Shown in pieces: positions 47,360-55,803 of a stretch of 64,000 bases of DNA. How positions within the stretch are numbered: position 1 is the stretch's first letter; every line of letters begins with the position of its first letter. The stretch comes from Streptomyces tendae. GTDB lineage: Bacteria > Actinomycetota > Actinomycetes > Streptomycetales > Streptomycetaceae. The notes under the pieces are model-generated. The model ran no database searches. It was not told where the DNA came from and saw nothing but the letters and a program-made list of their open reading frames with translations. The stretch spans positions 2,108,001 through 2,172,000 of the forward strand of contig NZ_CP043959.1 of assembly GCF_008632955.1 (NCBI RefSeq). Direction: 5' to 3'. The translations under genes and the position numbers were made by a program.

Positions 47360-47998
47360 ATGACGAGCACCTTCCCCGACATCTCCATCAGCACGGAGCG
47401 GTTGGTGCTGCGTCCCCTCGACACGGACGACGTCCCCGCCCTCGCCGCGATGATGAGCGACGAGCAGGTGGGCGCCTGGACGGACGTCCCGCAGCCGTTC
47501 ACGGAGGAGAGCGCCCGCGCCTGGATCAGCGGGTACGCCCCCGCCGAGCGCGCGGCCGGCCGCGGGCTCGACCTCGCCGTCACCGAGTTCCTCACCCAGC
47601 GCCTGGTCGGCGTCGTCCAGCTCACCAGGACCAACTGGCACGTGCGCTCCACCGAGCTGTCGTACATCGTCGCTCCCTGGGCGCGCGGCGAGGGCTACGC
47701 GTCCGAGGCGGCCCTCGCCACCGCCCAGTGGCTCTTCAAGGACCAGAAGTTCGAACGCATCGAGCTGCGCACCGCGGCCGACAACACCGCGTCCCAGCAG
47801 GTCGCCCAGAAGATCGGCTGCATCAGCGAGGGCGTGCTGCGCAACGCCTGCATAGCCAGGGTCCGCACCGAGGACGGAGGCTGGAGCGAGGTGCGCACCG
47901 ACTTCATCGTGTGGAGCCTGCTGCCGGAGGACATCGAGGGCGCGGACGGCCAACTGGCCGACAGCAACGGCTTCTCCGGCTACACCGACTGGAACTGA
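47360..47998 (+). CDS. RimJ/RimL-type GNAT acetyltransferase
   Basis: A 212-residue acetyltransferase with ISTERLVLRPLDTDDVPALA at the N-terminus, SYIVAPWARGEGYASEAALA at the acetyl-CoA site and RIELRTAADNTASQQVAQK, the pattern of ribosomal-protein alanine acetyltransferases. The true target may be a small molecule or protein. ATG 47360 follows CGGAGCGG; the frame is open upstream without family similarity. Confidence 0.9.
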   Translation: MTSTFPDISISTERLVLRPLDTDDVPALAAMMSDEQVGAWTDVPQPFTEESARAWISGYAPAERAAGRGLDLAVTEFLTQRLVGVVQLTRTNWHVRSTELSYIVAPWARGEGYASEAALATAQWLFKDQKFERIELRTAADNTASQQVAQKIGCISEGVLRNACIARVRTEDGGWSEVRTDFIVWSLLPEDIEGADGQLADSNGFSGYTDWN

Positions 47999-48124
47999 CG
48001 TCGGACGGGCGCCCGGCGGACAGCACCGGCGCGGCGGTCCGTGCCCGCACCAGGTAATCTCGACAGACCGCCTCCGGGCGGAACAGCCGACGACGACCTG
48101 CGCAAACCCAGGAGACTGACGACG

Positions 48125-49336
48125 ATGGCCGACCGGGTCACGGTGATCGGCTGGGACGGCTCGCCGCTGACCGACGCGGCACAAGCCGCACTGGGAGCCG
48201 CCACCCTGGTGGCCGGCGCCGCTCACCACCTGGCACTCCCCGAGGTGCCCGCCACCGCCGAGCGCATCCGGCTCGGCTCCGTCGCCCTCGCCGCCCGGCG
48301 CATCGCCGCCCACCGCGGCACCGCGGTCGTGCTCGCCGACGGTGACCCCGGCTTCTTCGGCGTCGTACGGACGCTGCGCGCACCGGAGTTCGGCCTGGAG
48401 GTCGAGGTCGTGCCCGCCGTCTCCTCGGTCGCCACCGCCTTCGCCCGGGCCGGCATGCCCTGGGACGACGCGGAGGTCGTGGTCGCCCACCCCCGCACCC
48501 TGCGCCGCGCGGTGAACGTCTGCCGGGCCCACACCAAGGTGGCCGTCCTCACCTCCCCGGGCGCCGGCCCCGCCGAACTGGGCCTGCTCATGGAGGGGGT
48601 CCACCGCTCCTTCGTCATCTGCGAGGAACTGGGCACCGAGCGCGAACAGGTCACGGTCGTCACCTCCGACAAGGCCGCCGACCACACCTGGCGCGACCCC
48701 AACGTGGTGATCGTCATCGGCGGTCCGGTGGCCGCCGGCGACTCCGGGGGCTGGCTCGCCGGGCGCGGCCCCGCGCCCGGACCGCGCGGCTGGACGCTGC
48801 CCGCCGAGGAGTACGGCGGCGCGCTCGGCGAGGGCGAGCAGGACGTCCTGCGCACCGGCCAACTCGCCCGCCTGGGACCGGGCCTCGGCGACCTCGTCTG
48901 GGACATCGGCTGCGGATCCGGCGCCTTCGCCACCGACGCCGCACGCGCCGGAGCCGCCGTCATCGCCGTCGACAGCGACCCGCGGGCCTGCGCCCGCACC
49001 GACGCCGCCGCCCGCCGGCACGGGGTCCAGATGCAGATCGTCCACGGCACCGCCCCGCAGGTCATGGAGAACCTCCCCGAACCGGACGTCGTCCGCGTCG
49101 GCGGCGGGGGAGCGGCCGTGGTCTCCGCCGTCGCTGACCGCCGCCCGCAGCGGATCGTCACGCACGCCGCCACCCGCGACGCGGCCGAGCTGATCGGCCG
49201 GAACCTGACGGAACACGGCTACCGGGTCGAGTGCGCGCTGCTGCAGTCCGTCGAACTCGACACGCGTGCCTGGACGGAGACGGAACGGAGCGTTGCGTTC
49301 CTGCTCAGCGGGGTACTGCCCGCGCGCGGCCGCTGA
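48125..49336 (+). CDS. cobL: precorrin-6Y C5,15-methyltransferase (decarboxylating), CbiE-CbiT fusion
   Basis: A 403-residue bifunctional enzyme of cobalamin synthesis. The N-terminal CbiE-type tetrapyrrole methylase (about 1-200: RVTVIGWDGSPLTDAAQAAL, VVLADGDPGFFGVVR) methylates C5. The C-terminal CbiT-type SAM methyltransferase (about 230-400: DLVWDIGCGSGAFATDAARA) methylates C15 and decarboxylates. ATG 48125 with GAGGAGA upstream. Part of a corrin group with bluB-cobT and cysG-like genes on the same strand. Confidence 0.93.
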   Translation: MADRVTVIGWDGSPLTDAAQAALGAATLVAGAAHHLALPEVPATAERIRLGSVALAARRIAAHRGTAVVLADGDPGFFGVVRTLRAPEFGLEVEVVPAVSSVATAFARAGMPWDDAEVVVAHPRTLRRAVNVCRAHTKVAVLTSPGAGPAELGLLMEGVHRSFVICEELGTEREQVTVVTSDKAADHTWRDPNVVIVIGGPVAAGDSGGWLAGRGPAPGPRGWTLPAEEYGGALGEGEQDVLRTGQLARLGPGLGDLVWDIGCGSGAFATDAARAGAAVIAVDSDPRACARTDAAARRHGVQMQIVHGTAPQVMENLPEPDVVRVGGGGAAVVSAVADRRPQRIVTHAATRDAAELIGRNLTEHGYRVECALLQSVELDTRAWTETERSVAFLLSGVLPARGR

Positions 49337-49705
49337 GCCGCATTGCCGTCCCCGTGATCGGGTTGTCGTACCGCGCGCGGTAGGCTGGCCGATCGTTGTA
49401 CCGCACCGGACACCCGACGCTTCGTCGGCCAATGTCCAAAAAGCGCGCCCGTTTTGGGGTGGGTCGTGGTACGGCAGGAACCGGAGGACGCGCAACGTGG
49501 CGCAGTCCACAGCGGAACCGTCGCCGATCAAGCTGACGCGACGGCGGTACGGCCGCGACAATGCCAGTGAATGGCTTTGTCGCCTTTTTCGGGCGGGCCG
49601 TTCGTGCCGCTGGGGACGCACGCTCGTTCTCCAGTGTGGGGCGGTCGGTGCGCCGTTCCGGGTGAGCTGGTCGTAGGAGCACTAACCGATGGGCGAGGGG
49701 TACGC
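49337..49705 (+). other. region between cobL and the bluB-cobT locus
   Basis: 369 bases. A -10-like TAGGCT near 49382-49387 and several TACCGC-type inverted motifs (49368-49410) suggest a promoter. A small frame with a good Shine-Dalgarno (49497-49676) is listed separately. No cobalamin riboswitch motif was recognised. Confidence 0.45.
49497..49676 (+). CDS. possible small basic protein
   Basis: A 59-codon frame starting with GTG eight bases after GGAGGA. The translation begins VAQSTAEPSPIKLTRRRYG and continues with RDNASEWLCRLFRAGRSC, a basic product with three cysteines. The first 30 residues look protein-like; the rest is less convincing and could be affected by an indel. No family is known. 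It ends 29 bases before the bluB-cobT start. Confidence 0.4.
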   Translation: MAQSTAEPSPIKLTRRRYGRDNASEWLCRLFRAGRSCRWGRTLVLQCGAVGAPFRVSWS

Positions 49706-51310
49706 ATGACCGACACCGGCCAGGTCCCGGGCGAGGGACTGCCGGAGAACGCAGGCAGGGTGGAGCAGCCGGGCGTCACCGCGCCTGAGGCGTACACCTA
49801 CCTCTCCGACAGTCCCGCCGAGGACGAAGACCTGCTGCTGCCCGGTGCCCAGGGCGCCTGGGGCAACGAGATCGCACCGCCCGCGCCCGAGCCGGTGGTC
49901 GAGACCGTCCACCAGCCCGGCCCGCACGAGACGGCCGGCCGCGACAGCGGATCGGTCGACCTCAACGGCGTCCGGCTCCCCGAGCCGTCCCAGCAGGCCT
50001 CGGCCGCGCCGCGCCGCCCGCTGCACCTCGGCCCGCCGATGCCCGACCTCTCCACGAGCCCGGTCCGCTCCCTCGCCGACCGCGGCCCCGCCGATCTGCC
50101 GGCCCGCCAGCCCGGCCCGCCGACCCTCGGCCCCGAGTACCTCGACGTCCAGCGATCCCGGGAGACCGCCGCACCGCAGGTCGCGACGGCGCAGACCGGC
50201 GGCCCTTGGGCCGCCCGGGGGACGGCCGGGGCGGGCGTGGGGACCGAGGAAGCGGCGGTCCCCGGGGCGGGACCCATGGACGCGGCCCAGGCGGTCGTCG
50301 CCCGGGTCGCCACCGACGCGGTCGCGCAGGCGGACGTGAGCGCGGAGACCGCCGGCGGCGGACAGGCTCCCGCCGCGGTGCCGTACACCGACCACAGCAC
50401 GCCGGTCGTGCCGGCGCCGGGCACGCCCGGAGACACGGCCGCCGGGCAGGGGTATCCGCAGGGGGACGCGGTCGCGTCCGTACCGGCCGGTGCCGGGGCG
50501 TCCGAGGGTGTGCCCTCCGAGGGCGTCGCCGTCGCGCCGGAACACGCCGAGGCGGCGGAGCCGGTGGCGGAGGCGCCGCAGCAGGACGAAGTCGTACAGC
50601 AGGCGGAACCCGCTGCGGAGGTTCCCGCGGCGCCGGAGGCCGGCCCGCCCGAGCAGGGGGCGGTCGAGGCCGTACCGGTGCCGGGCCAGGCGGACCCCGT
50701 GGACGTCGCCGTGGCCGAAGTCGGGGCTGCGCAGGACGGGCCCGTGCCGGGTGCCGAGACCGCGGAGCCTGTCGCCGAGGCGCCCGACGGCGACGCCGCC
50801 GTCGCCGCGCCCGAGGGCACGCAGGTGCCGCAGGAGGCGCCTGCCGAGGACGTGGCCGAGGCGCGGGCGCCTCAGCTGCCGGACGCCGAAGGCGTGGTAC
50901 CTCAGCCCCGGTCCGAGCACCAGGCCGAGCCCGAGGCCGCGATTGCGGTCGCCGTCGCGCAGGAAGCCCGGGGGGCCGTCGCGGAGGCCGGGCAGGACGC
51001 CGTCCAGGCGCCGGTCGCCGACGGTGCCGTGCCGCAGCCGGCCGGTGACCGGCCCGCCGGTGCGCCGGGCGGCGAGCCCCAGGGCGACCCCCAGGGCGCG
51101 GCTCCCGGCACCGACGTGCCGCAGGCGGCCCCGTCGCGGAAACCCCCGCACCCGAGCCCGTCCAGGCATCCGAGCCCGTCCAGGCACCCGAGGCCCCCGG
51201 GACCACGCAGCTGCCCGACGCCGTCGCCTCTCACGGCGCGCCGGCGCCCGAAGCCCCGACGCCTGAAGCGGCCCCCGCTCCCGAAGCGGCTCCCGCGCCC
51301 GAAGCCGTAG
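49706..51310 (+). CDS. N-terminal disordered part of a BluB-CobT fusion (as read, frame broken near 51135)
   Basis: The frame from ATG 49706 starts TDTGQVPGEGLPENAGRVEQ and runs through more than 400 residues of low complexity dominated by Ala, Pro, Glu, Val and Gly, with patches such as YLSDSPAEDEDLLLPG and a conserved-looking RPLHLGPPMPDLST segment. It is likely disordered. Near 51135 the composition flips to Pro/Arg/Lys until the stop at 51310. Restoring one G returns the Ala/Pro/Glu pattern, which continues to the BluB domain. So this is probably the N-terminus of the bluB-cobT gene that ends at 53485. In memory, Streptomyces CobT proteins are unusually long for this reason. Confidence 0.7.
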   Translation: MTDTGQVPGEGLPENAGRVEQPGVTAPEAYTYLSDSPAEDEDLLLPGAQGAWGNEIAPPAPEPVVETVHQPGPHETAGRDSGSVDLNGVRLPEPSQQASAAPRRPLHLGPPMPDLSTSPVRSLADRGPADLPARQPGPPTLGPEYLDVQRSRETAAPQVATAQTGGPWAARGTAGAGVGTEEAAVPGAGPMDAAQAVVARVATDAVAQADVSAETAGGGQAPAAVPYTDHSTPVVPAPGTPGDTAAGQGYPQGDAVASVPAGAGASEGVPSEGVAVAPEHAEAAEPVAEAPQQDEVVQQAEPAAEVPAAPEAGPPEQGAVEAVPVPGQADPVDVAVAEVGAAQDGPVPGAETAEPVAEAPDGDAAVAAPEGTQVPQEAPAEDVAEARAPQLPDAEGVVPQPRSEHQAEPEAAIAVAVAQEARGAVAEAGQDAVQAPVADGAVPQPAGDRPAGAPGGEPQGDPQGAAPGTDVPQAAPSRKPPHPSPSRHPSPSRHPRPPGPRSCPTPSPLTARRRPKPRRLKRPPLPKRLPRPKP

Positions 51311-51862
51311 CGCCCGAAGCCCCGGCACCGGACGCCCCCGAGACACCCGTCCCGGCCGCCGCACCCGCCGCCGAGAACGGGACGACCGTGGCCTCCCGGA
51401 GCCGGAAGCCCTCGCACCGGCCCCGCCGAGCCCGAGGCCCTCGCCCCGGCCGACGCCGTGCAGGGACCCCAGCAGACCCCCGCGCACCCGACCCCGCTGC
51501 CCGGCACCCTGCCGCTCACGCCCGAGGCCGGCCAGCCGCTGGGCAGTTCGTCCCCGTGGACGGCACCGTGCCCACCGCTCCGCACCTCGCCCCCACCCCG
51601 CCGCAGGGCGTCCCCGTCCCCGAGGACGGGACCGGCCCCGCCGACGCCGTACCGGCAGCCCCCGCCGTCGACGCCGACACGGACGTCCCGCAGAACGCCG
51701 ACGACCTGGACACCCAGGGCGCCGGAGTGGAACCGGAACCGGCCGGCCCGGCAGGGCCCCCCGCCCCGGGTACGCGGACGCCGAGCGTGAGGCCGTGCTG
51801 AAGGTCATGCGCGAGCGCCGCGACATCCGCAACGGCTTCCGCGGCGACCCCATCCCCACGAG
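51311..51862 (+). pseudogene. frameshifted middle section of the BluB-CobT fusion gene
   Basis: The Ala/Pro/Glu-rich sequence continues in changing frames: VAETPAPEPVQ (51136 on), GQFVPVDGTVPTAPHL (about 51540 on), DLDTQGAGVEPEPAGPAGPP (to 51775) and YADAEREAVLKVMRERRDIR (51776 on). Shifts are visible near 51135, 51400-51440, 51545, 51777 and 51858; the last two are losses of G and C in runs (GGG for GGGG, CCCC for CCCCC). The BluB domain begins here with MRERRDIRNGFRGDPIP and joins EVLLRVLEAAHTAPS after 51858. Confidence 0.65.
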
Positions 51863-53485
51863 GTGCTGCTCCGGGTCCTGGAGGCCGCCCACACCGCGCC
51901 CTCCGTCGGCCACTCGCAGCCCTGGGACTTCGTCGTCATCCGCTCCGCCGAGACCCGGCGCCGGATGCACGAACTCGCCATGCGCCAGCGCGAGGCCTAC
52001 GCCAAGTCGCTCCCCAAGGGCAGGGCCAAGCAGTTCAAGGAACTGAAGATCGAGGCCATCCTCGACACCCCGGTGAACATCGTCGTCACCGCAGACCCCA
52101 CCCGCGGCGGCCGCCACACCCTCGGCCGGCACACCCAGCCGCAGATGGCGCCGTACTCCTCCGCGCTCGCCGTGGAGAACCTCTGGCTCGCCGCCCGCGC
52201 CGAGGGGCTCGGCGTCGGCTGGGTCAGCTTCTTCGACGAGCGCGAGATGGTCCGCGCCCTGGAGCTGCCCGACCACCTGGAGGTCGTCGCCTACCTGTGC
52301 GTCGGCTACGTCGACGAATTCCCGGACGAGCCCGAGCTGATGCAGGCCGGCTGGTCCAAGCGGCGCCCCCTGTCCTGGGTGGTGCACGAGGAGACGTACG
52401 GCCGCCGCGCCCTGCCCGGAGAGGACCCCCACGACCTGCTTGCCGAGACCGTCGCGCAGATCCGCCCGCTGGACGCCAAGGCGCTCGGCGAGGCGTGGGA
52501 GCGCCAGAAGCGCATGACCAAGCCGGCCGGAGCACTCGGCATGCTGGAGATCATCTCCGCGCAGCTGTCCGGCCTGTCCCGCCAGTGCCCGCCGCCGATC
52601 CCGGAGCCCGCGGCCGTCGCGGTCTTCGCCGGCGACCACGGGGTGCACGCCCAGGGCGTCACCCCCTGGCCGCAGGAGGTCACCGCACAGATGGTGGCCA
52701 ACTTCCTCGGCGGGGGAGCGGTCTGCAACGCCTTCGCCGCCCAGGTCGGTGCCGAGGTCTGCGTCGTCGACGTGGGCGTCTCCTCCGACCTGCCGGCCAC
52801 CCCCGGGCTGCTGCCGCGCAAGATCCGCGCCGGTACGTCAGACATGACCACCGGCCCCGCGATGACCCGCGAGGAGGCCAAGCAGGCCATCGAGGTGGGC
52901 ATCGAGACGGCCAGGGACCTGGTCGCGGCCGGCAACAAGGCCCTGCTCACCGGTGAGATGGGCATCGCCAACACGACCGCGTCGGCCGCCCTGATCTCCG
53001 TCTTCACCGGCGCGGACCCGGCCGAGGTCACCGGCCGCGGCACCGGCATCAACGACGAGACGCTGGTCCGCAAGACCGACGTCGTGCGCCGCGCCCTGGA
53101 GCTGCACCGGCCCGACCCGGCCGACCCGCTGGGCGTCCTGGCCGCCGTCGGCGGTTTCGAGCACGCGGCCATGGTCGGCCTGCTGCTCGGCGGCGCGTCG
53201 CTGCGTACGCCGGTGATCCTGGACGGCGTCAGCGCAGGCGCCGCCGCGCTGGTGGCCCGGGCCATCGCCCCCGAGGTCCTCGCGGCCTGCATCGCGGGCC
53301 ACCGCAGCGCCGAGCCCGGCCACGTCGCCGCGCTCAACAAGCTGGGCCTGCGTCCCCTGGTCGACCTCGACCTGCGGCTCGGCGAGGGCACGGGCGCCCT
53401 CCTCGCGCTGCCGCTGGTCCAGAGCACGGCCCGTGCCATGCACGAGGTCGCGACGTTCGACTCGGCGGGCGTGACCGAGAAGTAG
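51863..53485 (+). CDS. cobT: 5,6-dimethylbenzimidazole synthase (BluB) fused to nicotinate-nucleotide--DMB phosphoribosyltransferase (CobT)
   Basis: The open frame from 51863 gives 540 residues. Residues 1-200 are BluB: TAPSVGHSQPWDFVVIRS, the TPVNIVVTADPTRGG region and YSSALAVENLWLAARAEGLG. It destroys FMN with oxygen to give dimethylbenzimidazole. Residues from about 210 are CobT: VAVFAGDHGVHAQGVTPWPQ, GEMGIANTTASAAL and VILDGVSAGAAALVA, with the catalytic Glu near the C-terminus in LRLGEGTGALLALPLV. CobT activates that base by phosphoribosylation. The fusion channels the lower ligand of B12. The true start lies upstream (see the preceding two entries). A 20-pair hairpin follows the stop. 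Confidence 0.92.
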   Translation: MLLRVLEAAHTAPSVGHSQPWDFVVIRSAETRRRMHELAMRQREAYAKSLPKGRAKQFKELKIEAILDTPVNIVVTADPTRGGRHTLGRHTQPQMAPYSSALAVENLWLAARAEGLGVGWVSFFDEREMVRALELPDHLEVVAYLCVGYVDEFPDEPELMQAGWSKRRPLSWVVHEETYGRRALPGEDPHDLLAETVAQIRPLDAKALGEAWERQKRMTKPAGALGMLEIISAQLSGLSRQCPPPIPEPAAVAVFAGDHGVHAQGVTPWPQEVTAQMVANFLGGGAVCNAFAAQVGAEVCVVDVGVSSDLPATPGLLPRKIRAGTSDMTTGPAMTREEAKQAIEVGIETARDLVAAGNKALLTGEMGIANTTASAALISVFTGADPAEVTGRGTGINDETLVRKTDVVRRALELHRPDPADPLGVLAAVGGFEHAAMVGLLLGGASLRTPVILDGVSAGAAALVARAIAPEVLAACIAGHRSAEPGHVAALNKLGLRPLVDLDLRLGEGTGALLALPLVQSTARAMHEVATFDSAGVTEK

Positions 53486-53490
53486 CGGCC

Positions 53491-53534
53491 GGTGTCCCCG
53501 CCCGTCCCGTCGACACGGGGCGGGCGGGGACACC
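53491..53534 (+). terminator. 20-bp hairpin terminator of bluB-cobT
   Basis: Positions 53491-53510 pair with 53515-53534 over a CGAC loop, 20 pairs with a single G-T wobble, starting six bases after the stop codon. Confidence 0.9.
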
Positions 53535-53704
53535 GTTCTCCCAGGGTTCCGTGGCGCCCAGGAGGCCGGTGCGAGTGAGACCCGTCCCACTCACCGGACC
53601 CACCCCGCTCTCGCCGCCCGCGGGCATAAAATGCCACGTCAGGCCCGCTCCGACGCCGCAGCGTGCCCGCGCTGACCCATCGCTCGTCCGAGGAGCCCCC
53701 GCTG

Positions 53705-54940
53705 ATGGCCGAACACCCGCCCTACCCCGTAGGCCTCCGCCTGACCGGCCGCCGGGTCGTCGTCCTCGGCGGCGGCCAGGTCGCCCAGCGACGCCTTCCC
53801 GCCCTGATCGGAGCGGGCGCCGACATCCACCTCGTGTCCCCCGAGGCCACCCCGTCCGTGGAGGCGATGGCGGACGCCGGCGAGATCACCTGGCACCGGC
53901 GCCCCTACGCCGAGGGCGACCTCGCGGACGCCTGGTACGCGCTGATCGCCACCAGCGACCCCGAGGCGAACACGGCTGCGTCCGCCGAGGCGGAGACCCA
54001 CCGCGTCTGGTGCGTGCGTTCCGACGACGCCGACCAGGCCACCGCCTGGACCCCGGCGACCGGCCACAGCGAGGGCGTCACCGTCGCCGTGCTCACCACC
54101 GACGCGCGCGGACGCGACCCCCGGCACACCGCCGCCGTCCGCGACGCCGTGGTCGAGGGCCTGCGCGACGGCACCCTCGTCGCCCCGCACCACCGCACCC
54201 GCACCGCGGGCGTCGCCCTCGTCGGCGGCGGCCCGGGCGACCCGGACCTCATCACCGTGCGCGGCCGGCGCCTGCTCGCCGAGGCCGACGTGGTCATCGC
54301 CGACCGGCTCGGCCCGCGCGACCTGCTCGCCGAACTCCCGCCGCACGTCGAGGTGATCGACGCGGCGAAGATCCCCTACGGCCGGTACATGGCCCAGGAG
54401 GCCATCAACAACGCGCTCGTCGAGCACGCCCGGCAAGGGAAGTCCGTGGTGCGCCTCAAGGGCGGCGACCCGTACGTCTTCGGCCGTGGCATGGAGGAGC
54501 TCCAGGCGCTCACCGAGGCCGGCATCCCCTGCACCGTCGTCCCCGGCATCTCCAGCTCCGTCTCCGTCCCGGGCGCGGCCGGCATCCCCGTCACCCACCG
54601 CGGTGTGGCGCACGAGTTCACCGTGGTCAGCGGCCATGTCGCCCCCGACGACGAGCGTTCCCTCGTCGACTGGCCGTCCCTGGCGAAGCTGACCGGCACC
54701 CTCGTCGTCCTCATGGGCGTCGACAAGATCGGCCGGATCGCCGAGACCCTGATGGCGCACGGCAAGTCCCCGCACACCCCGGTCGCCCTCGTCCAGGAGG
54801 GCACCACCGCCGCCCAGCGCCGCGTCGACGCCACCCTCGCCACGGTGGCGGATACCGTCGTCGCCCAGGACGTGAGGCCGCCCGCGGTCATCGTCATCGG
54901 CGACGTCGTGGCCGTGGGCCCGGACGGGACGGCCGCCTGA
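53705..54940 (+). CDS. uroporphyrinogen-III C-methyltransferase with precorrin-2 dehydrogenase domain (CysG-like)
   Basis: A 411-residue two-domain enzyme. The N-terminal Rossmann domain (VVVLGGGQVAQRRLPALIGA, about 1-150) resembles the dehydrogenase/ferrochelatase part of CysG. The C-terminal SUMT domain (about 165-405) has VALVGGGPGDPDLITVRG, VVRLKGGDPYVFGRG, VVPGISSSVSVPGAAGIPVT and VVLMGVDKIG. It supplies precorrin-2 for cobalamin and possibly sirohaem. ATG 53705 follows GAGGAG; an in-frame GTG at 53663 is less likely. One base separates it from the next gene's ATG. Confidence 0.9.
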   Translation: MAEHPPYPVGLRLTGRRVVVLGGGQVAQRRLPALIGAGADIHLVSPEATPSVEAMADAGEITWHRRPYAEGDLADAWYALIATSDPEANTAASAEAETHRVWCVRSDDADQATAWTPATGHSEGVTVAVLTTDARGRDPRHTAAVRDAVVEGLRDGTLVAPHHRTRTAGVALVGGGPGDPDLITVRGRRLLAEADVVIADRLGPRDLLAELPPHVEVIDAAKIPYGRYMAQEAINNALVEHARQGKSVVRLKGGDPYVFGRGMEELQALTEAGIPCTVVPGISSSVSVPGAAGIPVTHRGVAHEFTVVSGHVAPDDERSLVDWPSLAKLTGTLVVLMGVDKIGRIAETLMAHGKSPHTPVALVQEGTTAAQRRVDATLATVADTVVAQDVRPPAVIVIGDVVAVGPDGTAA

Positions 54941-54941
54941 C

Positions 54942-55760
54942 ATGGGCGAGATCATCACCGTCGACGACCCCGCCGACCCGCGCCTGCACGACTACACCGA
55001 CCTCACCGACGTCGAACTGCGCCGCCGCCGCGAACCCGCCGAGGGCCTGTTCATCGCCGAGGGCGAGAAGGTCATCAGGCGCGCCGGGGAGGCCGGTTAC
55101 GCCATGCGGTCCATGCTCCTGTCGCAGAAGTGGGTCGACGTCATGCGGGACGTCATCGACCGCTCCGACACCCCGGTGTACGTCGTGGAGCCCGCGCTCG
55201 CCGAAGAGGTCACCGGCTACCATGTGCACCGCGGCGCGCTCGCCTCCATGCGGCGTCGGCCCCTGCCCGCCGCCGCCGACGTGCTGCGCACGGCCCGCCG
55301 CGTGGTCGTCATGGAGTCGGTCAACGACCACACCAACATTGGCGCGATCTTCCGCTCCGCCGCCGCCCTCGGCATGGACGCGGTGCTGCTCTCCCCGGAC
55401 TGCGCCGACCCGCTGTACCGCCGCAGCGTCAAGGTCTCCATGGGGGCCGTCTTCTCCGTGCCGTACGCCCGCCTGGAGACCTGGCCGAAGGACCTCACGC
55501 CGGTCCGTGAGGCGGGATTCACCGTGCTCGCCCTCACCCCGGACGAGCGGGCCCGGTCCCTCGACGAGGCGGCCCCGCACCGGATGGAGCGGGTGGCGCT
55601 GATGCTCGGCGCGGAGGGCAGCGGCCTGTCGGCCCGCGCCCTGGCCGCCGCCGACGCCTGGGTCCGCATCCCGATGTCCCACGGCGTCGACTCGCTCAAC
55701 GTGGGCGCGGCGGCCGCGGTCGCCTTCTACGCCGTGACGGCGGGCCGGCCGCGGGAGTAG
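54942..55760 (+). CDS. TrmH-family RNA 2'-O-methyltransferase
   Basis: A 272-residue SPOUT methyltransferase, second in the window after that at 5266-6126. An N-terminal substrate domain (AEGLFIAEGEKVIRRA) precedes the knot with SVNDHTNIGAIFRSAAALG, LMLGAEGSGLSARAL and MSHGVDSLNVGAAAAVAFY. The RNA target is unknown. It is in operon-like spacing with the CysG-like gene, probably without functional connection. Confidence 0.92.
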   Translation: MGEIITVDDPADPRLHDYTDLTDVELRRRREPAEGLFIAEGEKVIRRAGEAGYAMRSMLLSQKWVDVMRDVIDRSDTPVYVVEPALAEEVTGYHVHRGALASMRRRPLPAAADVLRTARRVVVMESVNDHTNIGAIFRSAAALGMDAVLLSPDCADPLYRRSVKVSMGAVFSVPYARLETWPKDLTPVREAGFTVLALTPDERARSLDEAAPHRMERVALMLGAEGSGLSARALAAADAWVRIPMSHGVDSLNVGAAAAVAFYAVTAGRPRE

Positions 55761-55803
55761 CGGATCCCCGTCCGGCGTCGTCCGGCGGGCCGCCCCCGCG
55801 GGC

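Noticed and set aside
47342..49621. Long minus-strand frame opposite cobL
   Set aside because: Antisense shadow; composition and lack of domains argue against a real gene.
49337..49705. Cobalamin riboswitch before bluB-cobT
   Set aside because: I found no B12-box-like GCCACTG core in this gap.
49682..52648. Very long minus-strand frame opposite bluB-cobT
   Set aside because: Gly/Arg/Leu-rich shadow of the Ala/Pro/Glu repeats; no recognisable domain.
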